A stretch of 64,000 nt of DNA from Micromussa lordhowensis (taxonomy: Eukaryota > Cnidaria > Anthozoa > Scleractinia > Lobophylliidae), in the NCBI GenBank assembly GCA_964020085.1, contig OZ026602.1, positions 34,278,375 to 34,342,374 on the forward strand, written 5' to 3'. Within the stretch, counting starts at the first letter, position 1; every line of letters starts with the position of its first letter. Positions 32,902 to 42,700 of this stretch are shown in pieces. A program made the position numbers and the translations under genes. The notes under the pieces are model-generated. The model did no database searches. It saw nothing but the letters and a program-made list of their open reading frames with translations, and was not told the origin of the DNA.

Positions 32902-34662
32902 GTTCAGAGGCACTCAAGTTGCATGGAGTTATGCATGAATCATGCATTCCAGTCATGTAACAGTGACCACAGTGAAGAATGTACCGACTTTGCAACTGTT
33001 TATGAAATCCACACCAAAATGGTAGCTGCCATTGCTACAGCCCCAGCCAATAAACAGCAAGGCTATAAAGATAACTTGGATGAGTTTTTGAGGACCTCTT
33101 GGGATTACATTGCCCATATTCTTAGGACAAAGCACCAGGGTGACTATTACAGGTGAGTTAAGTGCCTGTTGTGAATTTTGTGCTTTTGTCTTACAATATG
33201 TTTAGATTGACCTTTTATTGCAATTACTAATGACCAATAAATGAATATAATATAAAAATTGTTTGAAAATAGAAAGTATAGCAGGGAAGTCAGCATAATT
33301 TCTTTGAACTTTTCTGGATTTTTAGATTTTATTAGATCTTTTTATTGATAGAAAGAGCTGTTATTGGAGTTGAGCTTGCTGTCAAAAATTCCTTAGTTTA
33401 GTAAGGCACACAAACGAGGCAAAGGGTCAATACAAAGCAAAATTGACCCTTTCACCACATTTGCATGTCAAACCGCTGTTAACTGCAGTAATAGCTGTTC
33501 TTCTCTCCATTAGTTTTGCAGTACTTTTATGTTTGTGTCTCCCTAAATGTCTCTTCTGTTTTCCAATTCTTCCCTAACAGCAGTAGTAATAAGCATATTG
33601 TAGATCTCAATATTTTTTTGTCATAGGTATGTTTTAAAGAATCTTAAGCCTGGAGAAGCTGTGGTCATTGTGGATTATAAAATGAAACTCAAGCTTGGTA
33701 TGCATGCCAGGGAAATCCAGCGAGACTGGTACGGAAAGCGTGGCATATCACTCCATGGCTTCTATGTCATTGCACAAGTTGGCCCCGGAGAAAGGCGAAT
33801 TGAAGTTCTTGATGTGTGGAGTGAAGATACTAAGCAAGATGCCTGGTTTACACAAAGTGCTTTTGATGTTGGTTTTGCCAGGATGGAGAGAGTTTTCCCA
33901 AACTTTCATGTGTATCTGTTTTCCGGTTGGTATTTTCTTTTTTGTTGATATACTATTCTACCTAAAAAGAATGAAACTAGTAAGACAAGCATGTTTCTAA
34001 TATTTCAACCTATGAGTGAAAGTAAAGTTCGCAGTCGAGCCTAGTGGTCCATCATGGCATTGCTTATCTCCAGTATGTGTAGCATAAAACAGTTATGAAA
34101 GAGTCCCCCTCCCCCACTGCTGATTCCCAGTTAAATTTTCCTTCCTTAAAAATTAGCAAAATTAAAAATATATTTTCATCAACACTGCTGTGGTTCATTT
34201 GGAATCTTTTTTATAAGTTTGCTTATAGGCCTCTGCCTCTCACCTCCAGGCCCCTTCTCCTCCCCCCCCCCCTCGATCTCTAAATCTGTGCCCATTCCAA
34301 ATCCCTTGTGAAGTTGTATAAGCCCAGGTCTTGTAACTGTACTTTTACTGTGTCTGTGGCATCAGACAAAATACTCTCAAGTTTAATATTTATAGTTGAT
34401 AGAATGCAATAATACACTGCTGTTTACTGCTGCCTTTTTTGCAGACAATGGACCCCACTACCACAACACTGCTGTGCTGTTGTATCTGGCAGAGGTGAAT
34501 TCCTGCTTCAACATTAACTTGGTAGAGTACAATAACTTTGAAGCCGGGGAAGGAAAGACAGTGCTTGACACCCACTTTGCCCATGTTTCGCATAAAATAG
34601 TACGTTGGGTTCTTGTGGGCAATGACTTGGATTCAGGAGAGCAGCTAGCAAATCTCTTGGAG
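32902..34662 (+). CDS. Nested gene, exons 3-5: DDE/RNase H-like core
   Basis: Exons 32,902-33,152, 33,627-33,925 and 34,445-34,662 join in phase (2, then 1, then 0) with good GT-AG signals. They encode CMELCMNHAFQSC, YIAHILRTKHQGDYYR, then a core with three acidic candidates: Asp in VVIVDYKMKLKLG, Asp in VYLFSDNGPHYHN (split by the intron, G|AC) and Glu/Asp in VEYNNFEAGEGKTVLDTHF. Strand-rich segments around them fit an RNase H-like fold, and the SDNGPHYHN box looks like the second catalytic strand of DDE transposases. The superfamily is not recognised. These three exons have no lesion, unlike the rest of the gene. Transposase origin is an inference from motif layout. Confidence 0.5.
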
Positions 34663-35122
34663 GTACAGTGCATTTAGCATAAGAATATTCAGTGAATCAT
34701 AATTTTGGATACAACATACACTATACCCTTGTATAACTGGCCAGAGTGGTTATAAATTCGCCTGCTTACCACTTACAGTACTTATTCTTACATTACAGTA
34801 GTATTTTGTATGCAAGCTCAGTTTTTAAACTGAGGATCCCTTTTCTCTTTTTGTTTTAATTAACCACTAAGACACTACTATCAATGTTTTATCTGTAATA
34901 AATTTGTTTAGCAAACAAAAAATGTCTGAGGAGTCAAGGCAACAAGAGGGTTCGAGTCCCGTTGAAGCCCTGTTTTTTTTCAGGCTTCTTCTCTCCAGTT
35001 GCTTAAATTGGAAAATTCACTGCGAGGATCATTCTTCACTTTCATCTATGACTGCAGTTCAAATATATGAATTATTTCATATATACTTACATCATTTCAC
35101 TCCTCACGGGAAGATATGAACT

Positions 35123-35150
<28 letters not shown>

Positions 35151-35157
<7 letters not shown>

Positions 35158-35222
35158 TAGCTCAGTTGGTAGAGCATCGCACCGGTATCGCGGAGGTCAC
35201 GGGTTCGAGTCCCGTTGAAGCC
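35151..35222 (+). tRNA. tRNA-Thr(GGT)-like, SINE copy 1
   Basis: 72 nt that fold as a cloverleaf: acceptor GGCTTCA/TGAAGCC, D-stem GCTC/GAGC, T-stem ACGGG/CCCGT with loop TTCGAGT. The anticodon stem has an A-C mismatch next to the loop and position 33 is C, not T. The loop CCGGTAT gives anticodon GGT. No CCA is encoded. It is probably a SINE head and not a working tRNA. Confidence 0.6.
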
Positions 35223-35377
35223 CTGATTTTTTTTTCAGGCTTCTTCTTTCCAGTTGCTTAAATTGGAAAATTCACTGCGAGGATCATTCTTCACTTTCAT
35301 CTATGACCGCAGTTCAAATATATGAATTATTTCATATATACTTACATCATTTCACTCCTCACGGGAAGATATGAACT

Positions 35378-35405
<28 letters not shown>

Positions 35406-35412
<7 letters not shown>

Positions 35413-35477
35413 TAGCTCAGTTGGTAGAGCATCGCACCGGTATCGCGGAGGTCACGGGTTCGAGTCCCGTTGAAGCC
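35406..35477 (+). tRNA. tRNA-Thr(GGT)-like, SINE copy 2
   Basis: Identical in sequence to the copy at 35,151 and 255 bp downstream of it, in the same tandem array. Confidence 0.6.
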
Positions 35478-35748
35478 CTGATTTTTTTTTTCAGGCTTCT
35501 TCTTTCCAGTTGCTTAAATTGGAAAATTCACTGCGAGGATCATTCTTCACTTTCATCTATGACCGCAGTTCAAATATATGAATTATTTCATATATACTTA
35601 CATCAAGAGGTAAAATATTGCATGCCAACTAGAATAAATTAGTTTCAATAGTAAAAGTAGTCATAACAGATGTATAGAGAACAGTATGGATGAAGGGATA
35701 GCTGACAGAAGAAAATTGTTTTTTTTTTGCCTTAGACCATGAAGAATG

Positions 35749-35830
35749 AAATTGAAGAATGATCCTCGCAGTGAATTTTCCAATTTAAGCAACTGGAAAT
35801 AAGAAGCCTGAAAAAATCAGGGCTTCAACG

Positions 35831-35862
<32 letters not shown>

Positions 35863-36237
35863 TGATTTTTTCAGGCTTCTTATTTCCAGTTGCTTAAATT
35901 GGAAAATTCAATCCGAGGATCATTCTTCAATTTCATCTATGACCGCAGTTCAAATATATGAATTATTTCATATATACTTACATCATTTCACTCCTTTCGG
36001 GAAGATATGAACCCAACAAATTGACCTCGCTCCCAATGTGTGGCTTCATAGCTCAGTTGGTAGAGCATCGCACCGGTATCGCGGAGGTCACGGGTTCGAT
36101 TCCCGTTGAAGCCCTGATTTTTTTCAGGCTTCTTATTTCCAGTTGCTTAAATTGGAAAATTCACTGCAAGGATCATTCTTCAATTTCATCTATGACCGCA
36201 GTTCAAATATATGAATTATTTCATATATACTTACATC
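35749..36237 (+). mobile_element. SINE-like insertion inside exon 6, 13-bp TSD
   Basis: ACCATGAAGAATG occurs at 35,736-35,748 and again at 36,238-36,250, flanking 489 bp of the same tRNA-SINE family. The insert starts with an inverted piece of the body (GAATGATCCTCGCAGTGAA) that meets a direct copy head to head near 35,830. It then carries one full tRNA-like head and ends TATATACTTACATC like the array upstream. The left duplication lies directly after the splice acceptor GCCTTAG. Confidence 0.8.
36042..36113 (+). tRNA. tRNA-Thr(GGT)-like, SINE copy 3
   Basis: Same cloverleaf as the copy at 35,151, with T-loop TTCGATT instead of TTCGAGT. Confidence 0.55.
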
Positions 36238-36916
36238 ACCATGAAGAATGTGAGATGCAAAAAGTTGGTGATTGACAGGACAAAAGCCCCAGGAAAGATT
36301 GGAACTCTTAAAGATATCTCACTTTTTGGAAGTTTTAAGTTTCCCTGTAATGAATCAAATGCTGGTGGTATCGTGGCTCAATCTTTGGCTGGTCAAGGAA
36401 AATCTGTCAGCAAAACTAAGCCACAAGTCCAGGCTCTTTCAATGCGAAGTATGCCGTTAGCCGGGGCCACAGGTGCTACTGTGACAGAAGACATGTGGCA
36501 ACCCTCAGACCAAACAGTGGATGTGAATACAAATTCACAAAATGATTCATACTCTGTACAGTTCATTCAGCTCTCTTCAGCTTCCCCTGAGGAACTAGTC
36601 TTGGTACCTTGAAATGAAGCTTCAGTCAATGATGACTTAAGGCCTGCACCAGGATTTGCTCTGAAAAAAGGTGGTGCAAAGAAAACCACATTCACAAATG
36701 AACAAAAAGAAATCATGATTCAGTTTTATGATCGCCAGAGGTCATCTCAGATAAGAGCCAACCCAGCAGATGTTATCAAAGCTATGAAGGATGCTGGTGT
36801 CCCAGAGCTGAAAGAGTCTCAGATTAAAAGCTGGTGGAGCAGCTACCACCGTAAACAGAAGCAGTTGGCAGATGATATGATGGAGGAAGCTCGTCAACTT
36901 AGATCTCAACAGCAAG
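36238..36916 (+). pseudogene. Nested gene, exon 6: homeodomain-like HTH
   Basis: The original exon began at 35,736 (TMKNVRCKKLVIDRTKAPGK in phase with exon 5), but the SINE insertion now gives four codons and a stop five codons later. After a Ser/Thr-rich linker and an in-frame TGA at 36,610-36,612 comes a three-helix segment: TFTNEQKEIMIQFYDRQ, ADVIKAMKDAGV and LKESQIKSWWSSYHRKQKQ. The last helix resembles a homeodomain recognition helix. The exon ends at a GTACTT donor after 36,916 in phase 1. A DNA-binding role next to a DDE-like core fits a transposase. Confidence is moderate for the fold and low for function. Confidence 0.55.
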
Positions 36917-37391
36917 GTACTTTTGCATGATCAGTCTTAGCTTAATCACAAACATCCCACTCTGTTCTGAAAAGAAGGTAAACCAGCTACATTTAGCTTG
37001 TTTACCTGCCCATAATATTCATCTGACTTTATTGACTACTGTAGTTACATGTACCAGCCCTACACTTATCTCTCCCACAGCCAAAGCAAGTATTCAAGAG
37101 TAAGGCCTGTATTAATATATGGCAGTTGAGACTAAAAGATGGTTATTACGGAATACTGTTGGGATGGACCCAGCTTACTTGGTGGACAATTCTATCCATG
37201 AGAAAAAAAAGCACTTTCCAAAGGATCTATATTCCTACCACCAGTAGGGGTCTTTTGATAAATGATGTTATACTCTACACTCTTTAACAATTACACCCGT
37301 AGCCCGAAAAGGCTACGGGTCATTAGCCCATGAGGCGAAGCTGAATAGGCTATTGACCCGTGCCCCTTGAGGGTGAAGGGTCTAATTGTTT

Positions 37392-37538
37392 TAGTATCAC
37401 CCAACCAGTTGGACAGGCAGAAACGGCAATAATAAAGTTAGCAAGTGCAAGTTAAAGAAATATTTCTTTGGGGAAAAAACGAAAGAAAAACCGGCGAATT
37501 TCGCTACTCGATGACTATTACCATAGACCCCTAGTAGC

Positions 37539-37576
<38 letters not shown>

Positions 37577-37590
37577 GTTGGGTGATACTA
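37392..37590. mobile_element. MITE with TAGTATCACCCAAC ends
   Basis: TAGTATCACCCAACCAGTTGG opens and CCACTAGTTGGGTGATACTA closes. A second foldback (AACAATTACACCC..TCTAATTGTT, about 37,288-37,391) abuts it on the left. It is in the last intron of the nested gene. Confidence 0.65.
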
Positions 37591-37654
37591 ATATGGTTTA
37601 TACGTGCAGTGTGCATGTATATATAATTTGCTTGTTTTTCTGAATTTATTAAAG

Positions 37655-38489
37655 GTGCTGGAGTCAGTGGAATGCCAAGAGCTACAGAACCCTTCCTGGT
37701 TCCTCTCCTGACACCGACTCTGACCCTGCTATTACAGACCCGACCGTACCAGATTCAACACCAAATCCAGCTATCGCAGATCCAGCTATTGCAGATCCAA
37801 CTGTTTCAGTTCAAACCACTGTTTCCAACCAAACTGTTCAACCTGGAGTGGCCCCTCCGTCATGGATCAGAGCATCAACCTCTTCACATTTGAGTGGGGT
37901 CACTGAATGGAGTTCTAATGAGTCGCAATCAGACATCCAGGAAAGGACTGGGAGCAATGGTTGTGTGTTCATTGCTCTCTATATGGGCAAGTTGTGCTTT
38001 GAGAACAATTTAGCCTGGCCCTCTGGCAACCTTCTTCCCGAGTCCTGGAAAACGTCACTGAGAGAAGCAAAGATTACAGGAAACCAAATACATGATGATC
38101 TGTTTGACCAGGAGGGAGTAAATGTGACTGTGGATGACGCAGTTGCCATGGCAGGGGAAGAATGTGGAGTGCAAAGACTGGGACCTCAGGTGGACATCTT
38201 TGCTTTCAACCCTGTAAATCAGCTGGAAAATTTGTTGATTAGAGAGGCCCAGAATTTGTCACGATCATTTAGTGTAATTGTTTCGCATGAGCGTGCTTTT
38301 CTTGTTATTGTAAACTCTGATCAGTCTGCTGTTATTGTTGATTCACATTGTCACCTCAACAAAGGAGCTATAATTGCATGTTGTCAGACGGGAAATATCC
38401 ATTCCTTGGCATTGTGGATGGACGCTATGATGAATGCAACTTGGCAGTGCTCGTTAACCATATTTTCAATATCTAAAGTATTTTATTAA
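37655..38489 (+). pseudogene. Nested gene, exon 7: papain-like C-terminal domain
   Basis: After AATTTATTAAAG the frame reads DSDPAITDPTVPDSTPNPAI with repeated PAIADP words, then a domain of about 190 residues: ERTGSNGCVFIALYMGK with a Cys near the start of a helix, IHDDLFDQEGVNVTVDDAVA, SFSVIVSHERAFLVIVNSD and AVIVDSHCHLNKGAIIACC with an Asp-Ser-His strand. Cys near the N-terminus and DSH near the C-terminus is the layout of herpesvirus-tegument-like and other papain-fold deubiquitinases, an inference from motif spacing. The stop is at 38,487-38,489. Exon 6 ends in phase 1 but this frame needs phase 2, so one base or one exon is missing. Confidence 0.5.
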
Positions 38490-39241
38490 GATAAGCAAAT
38501 CCAGTTGAAAAAGGTCTCTTAAAAGTTGAATAACAAAGGAAAAGAGTGGAGGGCATGTATTGTATCCAGCTGAACTTTTATTTTTCTTTGGTTTTAAAAA
38601 TAAACTTGTCATATGAATTGCTTCATATACATCGTATGTCTCTCATTTGAAGTTTCCATTGTTGGCGAGCCAAGAAACATGACGACTTGTTATCTGTCCA
38701 TGAATAAATGTAGGATAACTACAATATTTCGCATTAAAACTAGCCATAAAAAAAATCAACACTTTTCGACCTTACTCAAGGACTACAATATCTTGACAAC
38801 AATAACATGAACATTTTTAAAAATTGTAAATGGAAGAGAATTTTCATATTTGCTAAATTAGGTTCAGGTAATTTATCAACCAGAATCTGTCTTCATAATT
38901 TTTTTTATAGATGCGACACAGAAAACTATAACCTGTATTTAGTTTAGAAATATATAAACAAAACATCCTACATTTGACTCAAAAATATGCTCGGAGATTA
39001 CTGTGTTTATCGCCCTTCAAATATTTATTGCAACACCTGCGATAGTGAAAAATGGAGAATATCAGCCTGATATTCCCTAGTTTTAGGTAAGGCACATTCA
39101 GTCGCGTGACGCTCTTAGACTACTTGCGCGCAAGCGGAAATATTTGATGGATTTACAACTATCGATAAGCTCACGAGAATGGCTCCTGATTGAATCCTGA
39201 TTGCGCGTGTGGAACGTTGGCTGGGCTGTGCACGCTTAGGA
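38490..39241. other. Spacer in HECT intron, no gene seen
   Basis: AT-rich DNA with polyadenylation-like AATAAA words near 38,598. No supported ORF. Confidence 0.4.
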
Positions 39242-39592
39242 TCATAAGCGAAAACCGCGCCAAAGTGCGGCAATTATTGCACGTATCTTATTGTATCGCA
39301 GTTCGGTTTCATCGAAAATCTCTTGAATGGTTACTCCGGGACTTGATAGCCGTTCTTCCACTCGGGCAAATTGGTCTTGAGATATCTCCATTTCCTTTAG
39401 CAGTTGATCGCACATCACAGTTTCTCCTCGCCCGTAGGCAATCATGTCGATTGTGTAGATTTCGGCTGTCGCTTCCGCTACTTGGAACTTTTTGGCGATC
39501 TCCCCGAAAGATTCTCCATTGCACCATCTTTGAAACGCCGCTTCTTTTTTGGAAAAGTTGGTATTTTGCCATATACTTTCCTCAAGTTAATT
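39242..39592 (-). CDS. Helicase-C-terminal-type HTH fragment
   Basis: Read on the minus strand the frame gives EESIWQNTNFSKKEAAFQRW, GESFGEIAKKFQVAEATAEI, YTIDMIAYGRGETVMCDQLL and QDQFARVEERLSS, ending IIAALWRGFRL. The GESFGEIAKKF-VAEATAEIY helix pair resembles the helix-turn-helix domain found at the end of RecQ/UvrD-type helicases. The first ATG in frame is at 39,445, but similarity extends upstream to an AG near 39,594, so this looks like a last exon. No helicase domain was found upstream on this strand. Confidence 0.4.
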
Positions 39593-40463
39593 ACCTAGGA
39601 ATTAAGAAAAGAGAAAGATATTAGTAAAACTGTTGGTTTTGCTCGTTACACAAGCTCTGTAGTACGGCATAACAGAAAGAGTTGTCACTTCGATTTCAAT
39701 TACTACTATCTCAGAAAGAGTGCACATGTTCGAAGTAGAAATAGACCATGCTTACAGAAGTTGCCTTTTTGTATTTTCACTCGCCACTGCTTCCCTGAGA
39801 GCATTCGCCTTCATCTCCGCTGGCAGGTCTCTTGAGGTTCCTTGGTAAGTGGAAAAGAAAGCACGATAAATATACACAATCATCAGTAAAGTGAAGTTTT
39901 TCATTTTTAGCAGGTTCATCTGAGAAATGAATATTCAAAAGGTCGCACTTACTTCCTTTCCATCTTTAAAGCAGAAATCTTGCCAAATGTACCTCAAAAC
40001 AGTCAAATCCTCACTTCTGCTATGCGTGCTTATGCTCGTGTTTTCAATATAAAGAAGTCAAAGAAAATGGGCATATTTGAATAAAAAATTTGCTCACATC
40101 TGACATAAAAGGTGACAAATTACTGTGAACAATATCCAAATAACAAATTCCCATTGTCTCGAAAACAAAAAGAATTTGAAAACGATGGTCCTTGGTTTAT
40201 GCGCTAAAAAAGAAAACAGACATGTTTGAACATCAAGTTTGCAAGGAAAAAAAGGTTTGAGAAGTTCACTTTCCTTTTGTGGAGAGAGGACAGCGAGGAC
40301 CATATTAAAGATGAAGTATACTTCAGCAGTAAACTTATCGTGACTTTTACAAGTCCGGGAGATTTTTAACCCGAGAACAAAGACACCAAATCGGAAACGG
40401 GGCTGAAATGATTCCAGCCCCAGACTTGTGAATGTGCTCTTTGTGTACTGTGAGCACACCCCC

Positions 40464-41120
40464 ATGCCCAAAGACATCACGCCGTTTCAGTTCAATATCA
40501 AGTTCAGCATGGATGTTTCCTCGGTGCTTTGGGTTCATGTGTTTAGCTATCTGGACGAGAAAGATCAAGTTAGCATGTCAGGAGTGTGTTACGAGTGGTG
40601 GAAAATGATTTTTGGAAAGCTCTCAGTTCTCAGAGAGGTGGAGTGGCAAGAATTAGATATTTCAGGGACAGGAAGGTTATATTGTTTCATCCCACTGAAG
40701 ATGTTCTCGACATTGGAGCGCCTAAATATGTCCGAAACAATGATAGCAAATGCTCATTTTCGACAGATGGTACAGGAGGCGAGAAATTTGCAAAGTGTGA
40801 ATATTGCTGACTGTCCTAGTCTAGACCAAAGCTGCATTTTTCAAGTCAAGGAAGATTTTGGTCAGCTAAGACATATTGACATCTCAGGAAACGCAAAGTT
40901 TACTATTCTTACGGTCGCATGTCTTTGCTCTTGTGAAAATTTGGAAATCCTCGTAGCACATGGATATGAGTTCAGCGCAGAAGAGCTACTTTTCCTGGAG
41001 AAAACATTTGAATCCATTTCAAGCGGAACATTGGAACTGGAAACCGACGATGGATACAATGCACTGGATGTGATGGCCACATTTGCTGAAGAGTTGTTCA
41101 GAGACCAACTCTTATTCTAG
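40464..41120 (+). CDS. F-box/leucine-rich-repeat protein, 218 aa
   Basis: Single-exon frame. The ATG at 40,464 was chosen because the upstream extension has no ATG; a second ATG at 40,509 is possible. Residues 20-60 form an F-box (VLWVHVFSYLDEKDQVSMSG, then VCYEWWKMIFGKL), which in this family binds SKP1 within SCF ubiquitin ligases. Four or so degenerate leucine-rich repeats follow (LERLNMSETMIANAHFRQM, LQSVNIADCPSLDQSC, LRHIDISGNAKFTILTVACL, LEILVAHGYEFSAEELLFL). The C-terminus is acidic. At 218 residues it is short for FBXL proteins. It lies on the + strand inside the proposed HECT intron, 6.4 kb from the next intact gene. No lesion is seen. A retrogene is possible because it lacks introns. 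Confidence 0.7.
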   Translation: MPKDITPFQFNIKFSMDVSSVLWVHVFSYLDEKDQVSMSGVCYEWWKMIFGKLSVLREVEWQELDISGTGRLYCFIPLKMFSTLERLNMSETMIANAHFRQMVQEARNLQSVNIADCPSLDQSCIFQVKEDFGQLRHIDISGNAKFTILTVACLCSCENLEILVAHGYEFSAEELLFLEKTFESISSGTLELETDDGYNALDVMATFAEELFRDQLLF

Positions 41121-41735
41121 ACTTTTCATTCTATCTATCCAGTTAGTGCGCGAATCTTACACCAGAGTTTTCTTTTCGAAATAAGAAACGTGCAAGTAAA
41201 GAAACATTTCGTGTTTATGAGTAAATCTCATCGGCGGCAAACTGTACTGAAGGTAATCTATTTTCAAGCGAATTTGACATGTGAATAAATGAGAACCAGG
41301 CATATGACTAAGCCGAGAGTATAGTGTTACCGTGCGCGCCCTGGCTAGGAGCTGAAGTGGTCAGAAAAAATACTTCCCCATTTACAATGGAACTGAAACT
41401 TGACAAACTAGTAGTTTTGTTCGTCATTAAGACACGGCCACTTTTTTTTACTTCGAAAATAGCGTGTTTTGCTGTGAAAACGTGTTTACAAATTCAAATT
41501 TTGCGCGCTATTCGCAAATAGCCAATCGACAACGCGCATTCGTAATCAATTTTATTAATTATCGCCTTTGACTCCAATGCATTATGCATTACACCCACTG
41601 GTTTTTGCCTAGTTCTTGCGCGGATCATTACTTAATAGGAATATAAGTTATGAGGATCAAAAATAGCCTGGTCTGAAAAGGGGTAATGGCTTGGGTTCCT
41701 AAAGCATGTATATGCCAATTTTTCTACATATATAG

Positions 41736-41904
41736 CACCATGCCAGGCACTAAGAAGCTCTGCATCCCAAGTATTTCTTCCAATTATAAGTGGAATGGAC
41801 CAGAGGTGCTCTCTCTATGCTCTCAAGGCGCACTTTACATAATGTTGAATCGTCTTCCTCTCAACTGGCCCCAGGAAGAAGCTGATGATGATGATGAGTG
41901 CATT
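41736..41904 (+). pseudogene. Middle exon of the HECT-type gene
   Basis: After CATATATAG the exon reads MPGTKKLCIPSISSNYKWNG and PEVLSLCSQGALYIML, then LNWPQEEADDDDECI, ending at GTGAGT after 41,904. Its first base completes the phase-2 codon left at 29,477, and it ends in phase 0 as the exon at 51,289 requires. The GTKKLxxPxxSxxYxWxGxEVxxLxxQGxLYI pattern is the second half of the N-terminal module of the HECT-fused cnidarian genes. The 12-kb gap to the previous exon holds the nested DDE-like gene and the F-box gene. Confidence 0.5.
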
Positions 41905-42044
41905 GTGAGTACCATTCCTTGTTGAATTGATGCAATACAGCATGTTTTGCATAGCCATATATGGCGTTACACACAGCTGTCTGATTGTAGCCAAGATGTT
42001 CAATACATAAAGTTTCGGAGGAGAAAAAACTATTTACAAATAGG

Positions 42045-42075
42045 TACAGTATTGTGCAAAAGTAACGCAAGCGAA
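42045..42075 (+). repeat. Left Tc1-like terminal inverted repeat
   Basis: TACAGTATTGTGCAAAAGTA followed by ACGCAAGCGAA. The TA start and CAGT..TGCAAAAGT body are typical of Tc1 ends. It is 656 bp upstream of the Tc1-like ORF. The exact inverted copy is at 51,129-51,159. Confidence 0.65.
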
Positions 42076-42700
42076 TTTCGACGAATTTCTTGGCTTTTCA
42101 TGGCTTTTCGAAGAAATTTCCCTTCAAACGAAATTTCCGCGACTTTTCCGCGAACTTTCAAGGCACCTATTGTTTTATTCCTCCCGAACTTTCGAAGGGT
42201 AATTTACGGTGGACGCTAACGAGTCAGGAAATTTCGAGGGAAAATTCGTTCTTTTCGATCGTCAACCGTGAAATTTCGGAAGAAAATGCGCTCTGGTTGT
42301 TACATTTTCTGATATAAACTAAACGAAATACGGCTACAGTTCGTGATTTGTTGCTGTGTTAAAGAGAGGAAGAGAACGTCGGAAATTACTTTTATCAACT
42401 CGAGTAGCTATTATATCGTTCTTACCTGTTGAAGATTTGATTGTTAATGCATCCGAGCTGCTAAAAACATCTGAGTTTCGGTACAAACTTGCTGCTTCAG
42501 CCACATAAGCACTCCACGCAAGTAAGACTTTCACAGAAAGCCATTTTGTAAGAGTAATCCCTTCGTGTAACAAATCATGACATTTCCGCGGGGGTTCCAG
42601 TCTCCGCGCGAGCGAGTGTGAACCGCATTGTTCGCAGCCATAGCAACTCCTAGTAAACCACTTTCTCGATCATTTGCTTCTTAGCACTTAAGTGGTAATC

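Larger units (their letters stand above)
34950..35603 (+). mobile_element. tRNA-headed SINE-like array, TSD CAAGAGG
   Basis: It has two full and one 5'-truncated unit of about 255 bp in direct tandem. Each unit holds a tRNA-like head followed by a shared body (CAGGCTTCTTCTTTCCAGTT, ACTGCGAGGATCATTCTTCA). The block starts inside a tRNA T-arm (GTTCGAGTCCCG) and ends TATATACTTACATC. CAAGAGG lies directly before 34,950 and after 35,603, as a target duplication. It lies in intron 5 of the nested gene. Confidence 0.75.

Noticed and set aside
34950..36237. Regular repeat-and-spacer pattern as CRISPR
   Set aside because: The unit is 255 bp with a tRNA head, in animal DNA; no short repeats with unique spacers.
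35067..36275. ORFs of 64-106 codons reading GFIAQLVEHRTGIAEVTGS
   Set aside because: They are conceptual translations of the tRNA-like SINE heads and their bodies, not proteins.
42334..42620. Minus-strand exon beginning MAANNAVHTRSRGDW with a possible GTAAGAAC donor
   Set aside because: The frame changes within 40 codons and no partner exon was found.
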